A DNA stretch of 64,000 bases from Cervus elaphus (Eukaryota; Chordata; Mammalia; Artiodactyla; Cervidae). The notes below the pieces were generated by a model. That model had not been told where the DNA came from, made no database searches, and saw nothing but the letters and a program-made list of their open reading frames with translations. Of the stretch, positions 23,844 through 36,954 are shown in pieces (positions within the stretch are counted from its first letter, which is position 1; each line of letters opens with the position of its first letter). The translations under genes were made by a program, and so were the position numbers. The stretch lies in NCBI RefSeq assembly GCF_910594005.1, contig NC_057815.1, positions 64,990,052 through 65,054,051 of the forward strand, in the 5' to 3' direction.

Positions 23844-25199
23844 AGTTCAGTTCAGTTCAGTCACTCAGTCATGTCAAACTCTTTGAGACCCCACGGACTG
23901 CAGCACGGCAGGCTTCCCTGTCCTTCACCAACTCCGAGAGCTTGCTCAAACTCACACTCATCAAGTCGGCAATGCCATCCAACCATCTCATTCTCTGTCA
24001 TCCCCTTCTCCCGCCTTCAATCTTTACCAGCATCAACGTCTTTGCCAATGAGTCAGTTCTTCGAATCAGGTGGCCAAAGTATTGGAGCTTCAGTTTCATT
24101 ATCAGTCCTCCCAATGAATATTCAGGACTGATTTCCTTTAGGATTGACTGGCTTGATCTCCCTGCAGTCCAAGGGATTCTCAAGAGTCTTCTCCAACACC
24201 ACAGTTCAAAAGCATCAATTCTTTGGCGCTCAGCTTTCTTTATGGTCCAACTTGCACATCCATACATGACTACTGGAACAAATCATAGCTTTGACTATAT
24301 GGACTTTTGTCAGCAAACCAATGTTTCTGCTTTTTAATATGCTGTCAAGGTTGGTCATAGTTTTTCTTCTAAGGAGCAATAGTCTTTTAATTTCATGACT
24401 GCAGTCATCATCTGCAGTGATTTTGGAGCCCAAGAAAAGAAAGTCTCTCACTGTTTCCATTGTTTTCCCATCTATTTGCCATGAAGTGATGGGACCAGAT
24501 GCCATGATCTTACTTTTTTGAATGCTGAGTTTTAAACCAGCTTTTTCCCTCTTCCCTTTCTCTTTCATCAAGAGACTCTTATTTCCTCTTCGCTTTCTGC
24601 CATAAGGGTGGTATCATCAGCGTATCTGAGGTTATTGATGTTTCTCCTGGAAATCTTGATTTCAGCTTGTATTTCATCCAGCCTGGCATTTCACATGATG
24701 TACTCTGCATATAAGTTAAATAAGCAGAGTGACAGTATACAGCCTTGATGTACTCCTTTCCCAATTTGGAACCAGTCTGTTGTTCCATGTCTGGTTCTAA
24801 CTGTTTCTTCTTGAACTGCATACAGGTTTCTCAGGAGGCAGGTAAGGTGGTCTGGTATTCCCATCCAGTTTGTCGTGATCCACACAGTCAAAGGCTTTAG
24901 CATAGTCAATGAAGCAGAAGTACATGTGTTTCTGGAATTCTCTTGCTTTTTCTATGATCCAACAGATGTTGGCAATTTGCTCTCTGGTTCCTCTGCCTTT
25001 TCGAAATCCAGCTTGAACATCTGGAATTTCTCGGTTCATGTACTGCTGAAGCCTAGTTTGGAGAATTTTCAGCATTACTTTGCTCGTGTGTGAGATGAGT
25101 GCAATTGTGCAGTAGTTTGAACATTCTTTGGCATTGTCTTTCTTTGGGATTGGAATGAAAACTGACCTTTTCCAGTCCTGTGGCATTACAGCTTTCCAA
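23844..25199 (-). mobile_element. BovB (RTE) LINE, 5'-truncated, with reverse transcriptase remnant
   Basis: On the minus strand it runs from about 25199 to the typical (ACTGAACTG)n end at 23844-23862. The segment 24797-25186 encodes recognisable RTE reverse transcriptase, with 'KKDNAKECSNYCTIALIS', 'QAGFRKGRG' and 'FIDYAKAFDCVDHDKL', where the last Asp-containing block is palm motif A. Further pieces lie in other frames (24691-24909, 24579-24821, 24230-24571, 23998-24267), so several frameshifts and stops have accumulated. The apurinic endonuclease domain is missing. In this element palm motif C is not in one clean frame with motif A. It cannot be active. Confidence 0.93.
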
Positions 25200-25494
25200 G
25201 CTCATACTAACCTATTCATCTTCATCACCCAAAATGTGTGATCACACCCTTGTGTAAGACTCTCATCTCAGTCTAACAGCATGCTCGCTACAGTGATATT
25301 AGTCAGTCATTCCACACATGAACATTAAAATACAAGTGTCAGATGTAGGTAGCTTTCCTGGAAATATAGAGGAAACAGAAAAGCAGCAATAATTAGCATT
25401 CACTGAGCTTGAATTGTGTGTCATTGCTAAGCTAGAAACACTTTTCTTAATTAATGTATGATTAAATTAACTGTAGTGGAGGGGGGCAGAATAT

Positions 25495-26160
25495 CTTCTT
25501 ATGAGTTTTAGTACATATGTAAATTCTTATAACTGCCCCACAACCCAGACACAGGACAGTTCTATTATCAAAAAAATTCCTTCATGCTGTCCCTTCATAA
25601 TCAAACCCACCCCATATCCCTTATCCCAGGTAACCACTGATCTGGTCTCCATTTCTATAGTTTCTCAGAAAGTCATTAGATGTTATCATATATTAACAGT
25701 ATGTAACTATTTGAGATGGCTTCCTTCTCTCAGCATAACGCCTTTGAGATTCCTCTGTGCTGTGTGCATCAGCAGTTCACTTCTGCTATTGCTAAGTAGT
25801 TTTCCAAAGTTTGTTTTCTTCATTCACATATTGATGGACATCTGATTTGTGTCCAATTTTTGGTGATAATGAGTAAAGCTGCTAAAACATTTATGTACAG
25901 GTTTTAGTACAAATATAAATTTTCATTTATCTATAGGGTAAATATCTAGAAGTAGAAATGCTGAGACATGTATTAAATTATGTTGTTCAGCTCTATAAAA
26001 ATCTCTGTTAAGAGTTCAAGTGACTCTTCCTCGTCACATGGTACTTGGTGTTGACCACTTTTTAATTTTAGCCATCCAAATAGGTGTGTAGTGATATCTC
26101 ATTGTGGTTTTAATTTGTACTTTCCTTAGTGGCTAACAATACTGAGTATTTTTTCATATG
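25495..26160 (-). mobile_element. Old L1 3' UTR / ORF2 end, reverse orientation
   Basis: The reversed L1M sequence includes 'ggtaaccactgatctggtct', 'catcagcagttcacttctgc', 'cacatattgatggacatctg', 'gataatgagtaaagctgcta' and 'gtagtgatatctcattgtgg'. It is the same type as the old L1 that hosts the full-length L1 at 39.5-48 kb. Confidence 0.75.
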
Positions 26161-27755
26161 TTTGTCTATCATCCATATGACAATAAGAATTGTTTAATGG
26201 CTGAACAAATGTCCTTTATTTTCTATGTAGGCGCCACAGAAGAAAATAAAACTGCCCCTCAAACTGTCTGGTCCATTCAAGGGGCCAGTGTTTTTAGGAA
26301 GGCTCTTGTCTACACACCTCAGACTGTCAGGACAGGCTGAAACGCCATACCATGGTTGCAAATCCTTTGCCCAAAGGCAGTGTCTCCACCAGAGGTCTCA
26401 GTAGAACACAGGTCATGAATTCCCACCCTGCCAGGCTGTAAGAACTGTCAGCTTTACAAGGAGGACACCAGTGTCAATAGTGCCATCTTGCTCATCTGAA
26501 GGGCCCTCAATCCTTGGCTGCCTAGGATAAAAGCAAGCAAGGATGGCACTTGAGAAGCCAAACTGGCTTCCTCCACACAAATGACTACATATTTTCTGTA
26601 AAATGGTGGCTGAATCTCAGTGTACTATAAGTCTAATTTCATAGCTCATAGCAGAGATAGAACAATTAGAAACGAGAATGAATCCAAGAAGAGACAGGAA
26701 ACTATAAAAACAAATCACAACAATGCATATGGGAATGCAGGCACTACGGTAACAGTGCAAGAGGCTGTGCAGACCTGCTCCAAATGATCCAAAGAAAGTT
26801 AAGACTGTTCACAATAGTCTGTAAGGAGGAAACCTGACCTCAAGAATGGCTACAATTTTTAAATATCTAGAAATAAGGTTATAGTTCAGTTATCTGAAAA
26901 ACTTACTGATATGAGGCTGAATAGATGAAGCTTGAATATAGTATCCTTGCAGACTGCTACTAAGCTACTTGGGTAACCAGCAGTTCTGTTAAATGGGTCA
27001 TAAAAATCTCAGGTCCTTGATCGCCAACACAACCAGGGTTTCCCCTCTGCTGTCTCGGAGTCCATAATCCAATGTTCCAAGCTCTGAGCTGTCCACCCAA
27101 TGGGTCTAGTTAGATCCTGAACTCCATATATGTTGAGACTGTCTTAAACACATAGACTTTGCTACCACAACTATCTGTTTCAAAAAGAAAGGAGCTTGTA
27201 ACTGATCATGAGAAACCCAGACTGGCAGGCCCCTCTGCCCACCAGAGGCCTGAGACTGCAGGGAGAGCAGATGAAGAAGCCCAGGAAGGCAGAAGCTCCG
27301 CTGAAAAAGAACAGCTCGCCACTGGCACAGGGAAGAGCAGGGTGACAGCTTTTGTGTTATTTTAGAACAGTTTGTGCTGATGAGCTTTTTGTTGTGGTAC
27401 ATTCCTCTAAAAAGAACATTTTCTTCCTCCCTTCATTGACAAAGTAATTCAGCAGAAAGTGAAAAAAGAAAGAGGAGCAGATGACAAAGATATCCAGGAA
27501 TTTGTGGATCTTGGAACACATCACCTTCTTGACTGTGGTGCCAGTCGGGTGGCCAGGTCCTCGGAGAGACATCAGGAAACCTCTCGGCCTCTCTCACCAC
27601 CAGGAACATGGCACTATTCCCAGCACAGACAGATAAAACTTGGGTCCTTTGAAAGCCAGTGACACTTCTAGATGTGACCAAAAGCTCAGATACCTTCATC
27701 ATGGCTGTTGTCCTTAAAAACCTACAGCTGCCAGATTGTGTACGTATCTCTGCCT

Positions 27756-28000
27756 GGTTGCCTGGGCCCCCTTTCCTTTTCAAGTTTGGTCCTGTGCTTT
27801 TCCACCACAGTCACTCTGTCCGACCAAACCTACCAACCGTGCTTCTTCCTGCCTCCACATCTTTGCCCACACTCCTTCCTACTGCTCAGGCTGCCCCCTC
27901 CCTTTCCACTCTATCCCAATTCCACGTTTCCTCTAGGAAGTCTATTTTTCTCCTCTCATTAGACATTATCTAGTTCAACCTGATACAAGGATCCCCCCAG
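27756..28000 (+). repeat. Possible L2-like pyrimidine-rich segment
   Basis: Runs such as 'cactccttcctactgctcag' suggest an L2 3' fragment, but the match is weak. Three overlapping open frames here reflect low stop density in C/T-rich sequence rather than a gene. Confidence 0.3.
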
Positions 28001-28129
28001 TAGACCAGTCAGTGGAGGTTTGTGTTCTACTTGCCAATCTTCAGTGACAGGGAGTTCACTATCTACCTACCAAGGAAGCCTCTACTATGACGAGATAGCA
28101 CTGTTAGGTGATTCTTTACTCCAGAAGAA

Positions 28130-28640
28130 CATGCCTATATTTTACTTTCCCCACAGTGGTCCTGGTTCTGCCCTCAGAATAAGAGACAATACAGCAATAC
28201 TTAGCAATACAGCTTTGAAATCAGATCTGTGCCCATACTCAGTGTGTTCCCGAACGAAATGCTTAACCTTTCCAAAGTTCCAGTCCTTGACGATAATACC
28301 AACTTCATGAGGCTGTTAACAAAGTTAAGAGAGTAACTATGCAAAGAGCTTAACACTGTGCCTGGCATAGAGTAAGCATTTCACTGCTAACCATTATCAT
28401 CTTTTAAGCCTGATTCCTCTATTTCTATTTTATTTGAAGATAGGAATTATATTATCTGAATTTTTTCTTTTCCAGGTTAAAGTTTCTTCATTAGATTGTA
28501 AGTTATACAAGGACGGATGTATCGCTATGTAATTATATGTATTTACCGTCATATCCCCACATCTAGAACAGTGCCTGGCACATATATAATAGATACTTAT
28601 AGACACTGAATTTTACTGAATGCTCTCCATTTCATGGTTT
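28130..28640 (+). repeat. MIR- and L2-like fragments
   Basis: 'cttgacgataataccaactt' and 'tgcctggcatagagtaagca' are MIR/L2-like, and 'acatctagaacagtgcctgg' with 'actgaattttactgaatg' is an L2 3' terminus. All are old and diverged. Confidence 0.5.
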
Positions 28641-29387
28641 CCACACCCCTCATCAGTCATGTCACTCCGCTGTACAGGCTTTCACTGTTTCAAGATGTTT
28701 CTGACAACGTGAAATCCAAAACTGAATTCAAACTTTGAAAGTGGACTAACCAGCAGGAAGGAGAGACCAGAATTACCTCCTCCCTCAAGATATACACCAC
28801 ATCACTACTAGAGATTTGGCATAACTTGGCAGCTTCACCAAAGTGCTGGCTCAAGTTGAGCCCGAAAACAACTGAAATTTTTAAATCTTCTCAAACATGA
28901 TGACTTTGTAGTAGGGGCTCTGTGGAACTGGAGCTGTAGTAATGCCCAAAGGTGAAACAATAACAGGGCTCTTTCATCCAGAGATTCCTCTCACTCTTGC
29001 TGTCTGGACCACTCAACTGACTTCTAGCAGTTGCAGCCTGGAATTCAGAATGAGCTTTCTAGGAACCTCTGTCTCTTCTTCACAAACAGAATATAAGTTT
29101 CCAAAGGGCAAGATCTGACTGCCTTGCCTTCTCCTCCACATGCCAGCACAGGGTTGAACACAGAGTTAGGAAAGATGGGTGCCCTCCGCCTACAGCAGGA
29201 GTACAATAAGGATGCAGGCAAACTGTACAGACCAGCCTCAAGGTTCCCTCTCCCTCTCAAACAGCACAGCTCGGCCAGTGCTGTGCTTCCAGCTGGTAGG
29301 CAGATGGGGGCCGGTCCAGACACAGACAGAGAGGTAAGGCCTGCTCTCAGACAGGCCAGCTCCTCGAGGCTGCTCTGCTGAGAATCA

Positions 29388-29705
<318 letters not shown>

Positions 29706-29934
29706 CTATTACCCACCTGTCTCATTGTCCCTAGCTTCTAACACTTGACTCCATTTAATAGCGAGAAGAATATTTCTTATTAACTGTCTTCCCCATTTAG
29801 GGACAATGCTTTATTATCCTAATAGTTTCTTGGCAGGGAAGTCAAGCATAGGACTAGGAATACACTGGGATATACACAAAGAACATGAATAAATAACTCA
29901 ACAAGAGAAAAAAAATACAAGTAAGAGAAAATAC

Positions 29935-29992
29935 AAATAGTCAATGATAAAAAATAATAATAAAATAAAAAATTTAAAAAAATAGTCAATGA
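29935..29992. mobile_element. A-rich tail-only insertion with 13-bp duplication
   Basis: The direct repeat aaatagtcaatga lies at 29935-29947 and 29980-29992. Between the copies is a 32-bp A/T-rich segment resembling the impure tails of the L1 copies in this window. It looks like an L1-mediated insertion that kept only its tail. Confidence 0.65.
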
Positions 29993-30363
29993 ACACAGGA
30001 AAAGGTCTCATTAGAAATCAAAGAAATACATATGCAAAAGAAACAACAAATAAATGTAAATTAATACAATCTCTCTAGAAATAGGAAAACAGCCCATTTG
30101 TCCCAATGCCAGAGTACTACATAGTTTTCCTCTTTGTTCACTTTGTCACTACCCACATACATAATGCCAGTCACAGGCTAACTAGGGAAACCCTTCACAT
30201 CTTATGCCCTCTCAGACTGTCTACCTATTAGATATCTAAGGTCCTGAGCATACCTGACACAACTACATGGGAGATGTGGAGTGAAGCTTCCTCTGCCCAC
30301 CACCATACAGTCATACAGCAAGAAAACCACCCAGTCCATTTCATGACACCTAATCCTCTTATG

Positions 30364-30479
30364 TTTGAGTCTGAGTAAACTCCGGAAGTTGGTGATGGAC
30401 AGGGGGGCCTGGCATGCTGCGATTCATGCGGTCGCAAAGACAGTCGGACATGACTGCACAACTGAGCTGAACTGAACTA
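30364..30479 (+). mobile_element. BovB 3'-end fragment with 12-bp duplication
   Basis: It reads 'ctccggaagttggtgatgga', 'gcatgctgcgattcatg', 'gcggtcgcaaag' and ends 'gagctgaactgaacta'. A perfect aatcctcttatg repeat flanks it (30352-30363 and 30480-30491), so this is an independent, severely 5'-truncated BovB insertion. Confidence 0.93.
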
Positions 30480-30509
30480 AATCCTCTTATGAACCTGGAA
30501 AATGCCTAG

Positions 30510-30605
30510 CAGAAAGAGCCTGGAATCTAGCTGTAGTTCTACTATGTGGCTCTAAGGAGATCACTTCCCTTCTTCAGGCTTCAAGTTCACTATTTGAAAA
30601 AGACA
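30510..30605 (+). repeat. MIR-like fragment
   Basis: It contains 'ctgtagttctactatgtggc', 'gatcacttcccttcttcagg' and 'ttcactatttgaaaaa'. Confidence 0.6.
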
Positions 30606-31614
30606 TTTAGTTTTTGGCATTTCTTCCAATTCCTAGAGTGTAAAATTCCTCTTTTCTTTTGACCTTGAGCTTGATAACTACTTTCTAGGCAAAATACTCT
30701 TCAAATCATCCCCAAAGAAGATAGAAGAAAGATCTTGATTTCCCAAATAGAAGTAGTCACAGAAGAGGAAGCAAGGACAAGGTGAAGAAGCTATGGCTGT
30801 GAAGCCTTCTAGAAAGCCCTGATCAGAGACCTGAAATGCTCTCATCCATCTAATCATTTACTTATCCGCTGGTCAGAAACAGAGACAAGATCAGACAGGT
30901 CACCTCTCTATCACTTGCTAGTCACTTAAATCCTTTTCAAAATGAGGAGGGTTATAAATATTAAATTTTTTAAGTCTCAGATGTAACTCAATAAAAATGT
31001 GTTGAATGTTGAAGCTTACAGATGTTAACAGATGTATCCCAAGTCAAAAGCCACTATAGAGGCACAGCAAGAGCCCAGGCCTACTGACTCCTAGGCCAGC
31101 ACTTCACCTGCCTGCCTTTACACCAAGGTAACCAGATAGCTTTAAGTTAGTTGTATCTTCTGGAAGCCACAGATGGTAATGCTGGTAAGAACCACACTGA
31201 AAAAATGGCTTTAGAAAAGAAAAAAGTAAGATAAATAGTATGCATACAAAAGAAATAATTACCTCCATAGACCCTATGTTCCTCTACCTCTGTCCTGGCA
31301 AGCTGGAGTGGGAAATGGAAGGTGGGGTAAAGGTGTGGTGGATACTGAGGGGAAAAGTAGAAAATAGCCCAAAATTAAGGCACTGTTTCTAATTTCTCAC
31401 CAACAGAGCTCTTAACACAATTGCTTCATTCATGGACTCCTATCCACTACTTATCCCAAACAAACTGCAGTAAGTAATGACTAGTTCAGAGATGAAGCAT
31501 ACAGCACTGAGATTAGCATAACCAACAAAACACTTTCCTTCCCTTATTCCTGTATTTATACTACTCAAAGGCATATATAATTGCCTATAAGAGATTTTTG
31601 GATCAGCATATGAT

Positions 31615-31740
31615 ATGCCCATTCAAACAATATCTATTGAGTACTGTTTATATGTCAGGGTCTATAATCAGCACAGGGGATGAAGAGATGAAGCAGACCT
31701 CATCTTTGCTCTCAAGGAACTCAGTTATGAAAGCAAGGGG
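31615..31740 (-). repeat. L2-like 3' end, reverse orientation
   Basis: 'caatatctattgagtactgt' and 'tcagcacaggggatgaagag' with 'ctcaaggaactcagttatg' match the reversed terminal region of L2-type repeats. Confidence 0.5.
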
Positions 31741-31969
31741 CTCTGCCAGGACCAGCTTGGGTGAGCCTCACAGTGTTGCTGTGCATGCTTTTATTATAGC
31801 ATTATTGACTCATATTTAAATTATATGTGCTCATGCCTGTCTCTTCCATTATACTGTGGGTATGAAATGCCCAAAACATATTTGATTTGAAAAAAAAAAA
31901 AAAGTGGGGGAAATAGGCAATTAAAATACCAAGTGCTAAGTGCCATAATAGAAAGAATTGAGGTTATGC

Positions 31970-32195
31970 TAGGAGTCAACAACTTCTTCTGTAAAAAGCC
32001 AGACAGTAAACGATTCAGGATTTATGGGCCATACAGTCTCTATTGCAGCTATGTAACTCTGTCATTGAATACAAAAGCAGCCAAAGACAAAACATGAGTA
32101 AGAGAACTCAGCTGTGCTTCAATAAAACTTTATTTACAAAAACAGACAGTGGGCTGGATTTGGCCCTTGCACCATACTTAGCTGACACCATTTCT
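31970..32195 (-). mobile_element. hAT-type DNA transposon copy
   Basis: It contains 'caacaacttcttctgtaaaa', 'ccagacagtaaacgattcag', 'gggccatacagtctctatt', 'caataaaactttatttacaa' and 'gggctggatttggccc'. It is the best-preserved interior among the three family members in the window (with 6164-6368 and 14796-15100). Confidence 0.75.
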
Positions 32196-32749
32196 AGAGC
32201 TCCCTAGGTAGTACAACTGAAGCACACTGGATCAACAGATTTTTGACCCAAAACAAACAAATCTAATCTTTTCACTAGCCTGTATCCACACACAGGATTA
32301 TCTGAAGTAAAGCACTTCTATCGGGCTTTTAAAAATAATGGAAATAGTTTACCAAGCTCTAGGGACTAGGGTCTCCAGGCTAGGCCTGATTGGCCTACAA
32401 AAGGTCCAACAAGTTTGGGCTTCAAACATCAGGCTCTAGTTTGTAACCTGATCAGACAGGTGACTTTTGCTTCTGGCATCATTTGGCACAGAGAAAGAGT
32501 AAAGGAATTGAGGATAAGGGAATACAAAGTCTTGATGCCCTATACTGCCACAGAATCCTGTCCAGAAAAATCATGTCAGACAAAATTCACAAAAAATCCC
32601 TTCAATGGAGCATTGCCTATGTTGTCTCTCTCTCCTTCCTGAGATCTTTACTATCTTTCTTAATACATTCCAACCTGGCATGATTTCACAGACCCATCTG
32701 GAAATTACCTTAAAAAACCCACAAATTTAGCAACACATTATTACTACAG

Positions 32750-32965
32750 TACAAGAGCCCTGCCCTTGGAGTCAGAATACATATGTCAAAATTCTGGCTT
32801 CATCAGTTACAACCATATGATATTGGACAAGTTGTTTAACTTTTCCCAGCCTCCAGTATCTCACTGCAAAATAAGGATAATTAATTCTGCTGAATACGGT
32901 TTTTGTGAGAATTAGGCAAGATTACAATTGTTAAAGCACTTAGCATAGAGCTTGCATGAAATTGA
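32750..32965 (+). repeat. MIR, comparatively complete
   Basis: It has the MIR order: 'gagccctgcccttggagtca', 'attctggcttcatcagttac', 'gacaagttgtttaacttttc', 'tgcaaaataaggataatta' and 'gttaaagcacttagcataga'. Confidence 0.75.
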
Positions 32966-33205
32966 CACTTAATATATTTGTTATCTCCTCCTTTCCTGCC
33001 AGAGCAGCAAGTGAACAGTTCCCATCTTTCGCTAACTTCAGCCACTTTCCCTCTATGGACCATAAAGAGTCAAATAAAGGAAGTACAATCCAATCAAATT
33101 GCTCAAAAAAATGTTCCTAAGTGAGCTGGCAAGTGAGTGTCTGACAACAGCCTGTCTTCCCCCCAGTATTCACATGTCTATCACTGGTAATGTTTATCAC
33201 ACAGT

Positions 33206-33925
33206 GTTGTTGTTATTCAGCCGCTCAGTTGTGTCAAACTCTTTGCGACCCCATGCACTGCAGCATGCCAGGCTTCCCTGTCCTTCACCATCTCCCAGAG
33301 TTTGCTCAAATTCATGTCCATTGAGTTGGTGATGCCATCCAACCATCTCATCCTCTGTCATCCCCTTCTCCTCCTGCCTTCAATCTTTCCCAGCATCAGG
33401 GTCTTTTCCAAGGAGTCGGCTCTTTGCATCAGGTGGCCAAAGTATTGGAGCTTCCGTTTTAGCATCAGTCCTCCCAATGAATATTCAGGACTGATTTCCT
33501 TTAGGATTTACTGGTTTGATTGCCTTGCAGTCCAAGGGACTCTCAAGAGTCTTCTCCAACACCACAGTTCAAAAGCATCAATTCTTCGGCACTCAGCTTT
33601 CGTTATGGTCCAGCTCTCACATCTATACATGACTACTGGAAAAACCAGAGCTTTGACTATATGGACCTTTGTCAGCAAAGTAATGTCTCTGCTTTTTAAT
33701 ATGCTGTCTAGGTTGGTCAGAGCTTTTCTCCCAAGGAGCAAGCGTCTTTTAATTCCATGGCTACAGTCACCATCCACAGTGATTTTAGAGCCCAAGAAAA
33801 TAAAGTCTGTCACTGTTTCCATTGTTTCTCCATCTATTTGCCATGAAGTGATGGGACCAGATGCCATGACCTTAGTTTTTTAAATGAGTTTTAAGCCAGC
33901 TTTTTCAGTCTCTTCTTTCACATAC
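33206..33925 (-). mobile_element. BovB LINE 3' part
   Basis: The minus-strand BovB 3' region includes 'ccatcctctgtcatcccctt'-type text on the plus strand and open remnants at 33508-33867 that encode the C-terminal BovB phrases 'ITSWQIDGETMETVTDFIF' and 'ESWTITKAECRRIDAFEL'. An approximate duplication (tcacacagtgtt / tcacatacagtgtt) borders it. The reverse transcriptase core is absent. Confidence 0.9.
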
Positions 33926-34109
33926 AGTGTTATAGTTGTTTAATCGATCTTCCCCATAATGGCTTGGGACCACGTACCCAGCAGCAAGAAAAAGCCAGGT
34001 TCTTGATAGATGTTCAACAAATGTTTTTTGAATGAATAACTAAATACTAGTTCTACAATCATTTAAGGGATTTTTGGAGGCAGAAAAGAGAATTTGGGGT
34101 AGAGAGAAG

Positions 34110-35435
34110 AGCACAGGACCAAGTTTAACTTTTTTGATCTTAGGACCCCTTTTTACACTTAAAAACTGAAAATCCCCAAACTGATTGATATTTACTACAT
34201 TAGAAATTAAAACATAAACCCCATATATAATATAGAAGCATGTTTTATGAAAAAAATAATTGTTTTCTGCAAAAAAATTCATGAGGAGAGTGGGACTGTT
34301 ACACATTTTTATAAATCTCCTTAATGTCTGGCTTGATAGAAACAGCTCTTACAGCCTTATTATATCTATTTCTGCATTCAGTGTGTTGTTTTGCCTTCAA
34401 ATCATAGATATGCAGTTGGAAAAGCAGGAATATTTTAATAAACTTTCAGATAATTGTGGTCAGTCTTCTCTGATACTTCACCAAAACTTCAACAAGTAGT
34501 AGGTTTGTTAAAGGTTACAATGTGAAATCTGAAACTATACAGGTGAACTTTTTGTACTCTGTCACAGTAAAATCCATCTTCTGTCTTGCAGTCTATCTTG
34601 CACTTTGAATGGATCTTTTATCCATGAGTGATTCTGAAACAACATATACTAATCATTTGGAAACTAGTGATTCAATGAGTTAAGCAGAGTTTACAAATTT
34701 GACACAGTTCATTTATACAATACCAAAATAATCACAATCATCCAACAACAACAAAAAAAAGCTGTAAATCTAGGGAAGCTGTCAAGCTTACTGTGGCAGA
34801 TACAGGTTTTCCAAAACTTTTATTTTCAATTAAATAATTTTAATCATTGGCATTTTAATCACTGGAATTTTATCATTGGCAACAAATACTACCAGTTGTT
34901 CTTAAAGTAGCAGACTTACTTCATTCATTTTCAAGAAAATGTCTGCCAAAAACATAAGTCTCAGTAATTGCGATTTGTCAGTTATTCTTTCAAGTAAAAA
35001 TAGTGTTCCCTGAAAAAGTAAGGTAGTTTGGCTCAATTGCACAAATGCATTTCCTTGAGATAAACATCAGGCTTTGATATGCAGCATAAGTGCTTAAAGT
35101 ATACTTCCTGTTTTATCACACAGAATACTACAGAGACAATTCAATAAAATTATAAAATTTTTAATTCTCTATTAAAATCTTAAAAAATCTGACAGTGCAT
35201 GGAGCAGAGGGATGCAACGGTTACTGGCACAATTTTATGACAGTCTTGATTCCTGTTAATATGCCAGCAGTTTTACTTACTAAGTTCTTCTGCACCAACA
35301 GTGCAAATGTACACAGGATGGGAAAAGCAAATAGTATCTTAGTATTATTATTAAAATGGCTTTGACCTTCTGGATCCCCCAAAAGACCTTGGTGGCCCCC
35401 AGTGGTCTGCAGACCACACTTTGTGAACCACAGGC
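34110..35435 (-). mobile_element. Decayed hAT-type DNA transposon, about 1.3 kb
   Basis: One end has 'cttaggacccctttttacac', 'gatatttactacattagaaa'. The other ends 'ggatcccccaaaagaccttg', 'cagtggtctgcagaccacac', 'tttgtgaaccac', a typical hAT terminus. No transposase frame survives. The interior is AT-rich and unrecognised. The assumption that the two ends belong to one element is inference. Confidence 0.45.
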
Positions 35436-35639
35436 AGACAAAATGGCAAAGACCTTTCCCTCACATCCAACGCTCCTCTCCTTTCTCTAGACAGACCTAA
35501 TCATTTACTGCTCTATGCTCCAAGCACTTTGTACCTAACTCCGTTATATTAATTCTCATGCTCTGAGTTGTTCGCATGCCATAGCCAGAAAAGGGCAAGG
35601 ACTAAATTTGACTCACTCTATCCCCCAGGGCCCAGTATG

Positions 35640-35712
35640 GCACTATCCTAATAACCACCTTGTCAAGTATGCAATCAGTAAATGCTGGCTGAATGAATGA
35701 ACCCATGAATGA
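35640..35712 (+). repeat. L2 3' end
   Basis: 'cagtaaatgctggctgaatg' followed by aatga repeats is the L2 terminus, preceded by 'ccagtatggcactatcc'. Confidence 0.55.
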
Positions 35713-36494
35713 ATGGATTCAAGCAAACCATATCTTCCCAAAAGACAAGAGAATTCTTGAGTGTAGCCTACCAATCCCACCACCAATATCTAGCATCCAC
35801 CTAACGCCTCTCCCTCTCCCAGCCACTTTCATTTCTCATCATAAACACTAACTCATTCCCAGAGAATGCATATCTGAAGGCAAGCAAAGCAGAGCCACTG
35901 TAGTTGAGCTGGACAGTGGACTGTCTGATGTGAGACACAAGCCCAGAGGGAAAGAAGTGAGAAACAGACATCAAGGAAGAAAGCAGAGAGGAGAAGGACA
36001 CTGATCAGACTGCTCCTTAGCGCTTGGCTGGAACCTCAGGAGAATCTGGAAATGACTAAATTTTATAAACAGGGGCTTCACCTCTGAAAATAACTTCTCC
36101 CCCTTCACTCTCCACCCCTCAGCCAGAACTGGCAGGCTCTGTAGTGACTCTGATGGGATCAGAATCCACACTTACCCTTAGAAAGGGCTCAAAAGAGTGT
36201 AAGACTGAAAGCACAAACCCTGAGAAGACGTTCCGATTTGATCAAGACCATGAGGTTGCAGAGATAAAACAGCCTAGAAGCTAGAATGAGGATAGGACTG
36301 GGGACCCTCAGACTGGGGACCTACGGGACCCTCTAGACAAAAATGTAAAGGCTGAGAAGGGGAACTGGCAAGAAAGATCCCCCCTGGGATACAGCACATA
36401 GCAGGCCCAACCACAGCGGACAGAGGCATCAGATTCCTGGGCTGTGTAAAACCCAGCCTACCTGAGGGATGTTCCCGTCCTTGTTAGAACATCA

Positions 36495-36711
36495 TGCTCC
36501 ACTGTTCAGTTGTCTCTGACTCTTTGCAACCCCATGGACTGTAGCCCACCAGGCTCCTCTGTCCTTGGAATTTTCTAGGCAAGAATACTGGAGTGGATTG
36601 CCATTTCCTCCTCCAGGGGATCTTCCCGACCTGGGGATTGAACCCACATCTCCTGTGTCTCCTGCATTGGCAGGCGGATTCTTTACCACTGAGCCACCTG
36701 GCAAGTCCTAA
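36495..36711 (-). repeat. Bov-tA SINE, reverse orientation, 11-bp duplication
   Basis: Complementary Bov-tA motifs are well preserved: 'caaccccatggactgtagcc', 'gcaagaatactggagtgg', 'attctttaccactgagccac'. A perfect ttagaacatca repeat flanks it (36484-36494 and 36712-36722). Confidence 0.96.
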
Positions 36712-36954
36712 TTAGAACATCACATCCTCATATTCAAGAAGAGGCCCAGCTGTTCTCAGCAGGGAGCAGGAATTGAGAAGAGCTTTCCTTCTGGACAAAG
36801 CTGGCACTGGTTTCAGCTAACCAAGCAACATTAACCCAAAACGCTTCTGACCATGCTCATTTCTCCTCTGAGAGCAAACACATCAAAAGTAACCTATATA
36901 GCACCAAGAGTAAACCCTAGGGTAAACCATGAGCTTTGAGTATTATGATGTGTC

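Noticed and set aside
23942..24337. 131-codon plus-strand frame, and the similar 193-codon frame at 33302-33883
   Set aside because: Both are antisense to the C-terminal region of BovB. Their resemblance to each other reflects the repeat, not a gene family.
27357..27783. Overlapping open frames on both strands at 27.1-27.8 kb
   Set aside because: No domain, no splice signals in phase and no resemblance I can recognise. They are compatible with chance in intron sequence.
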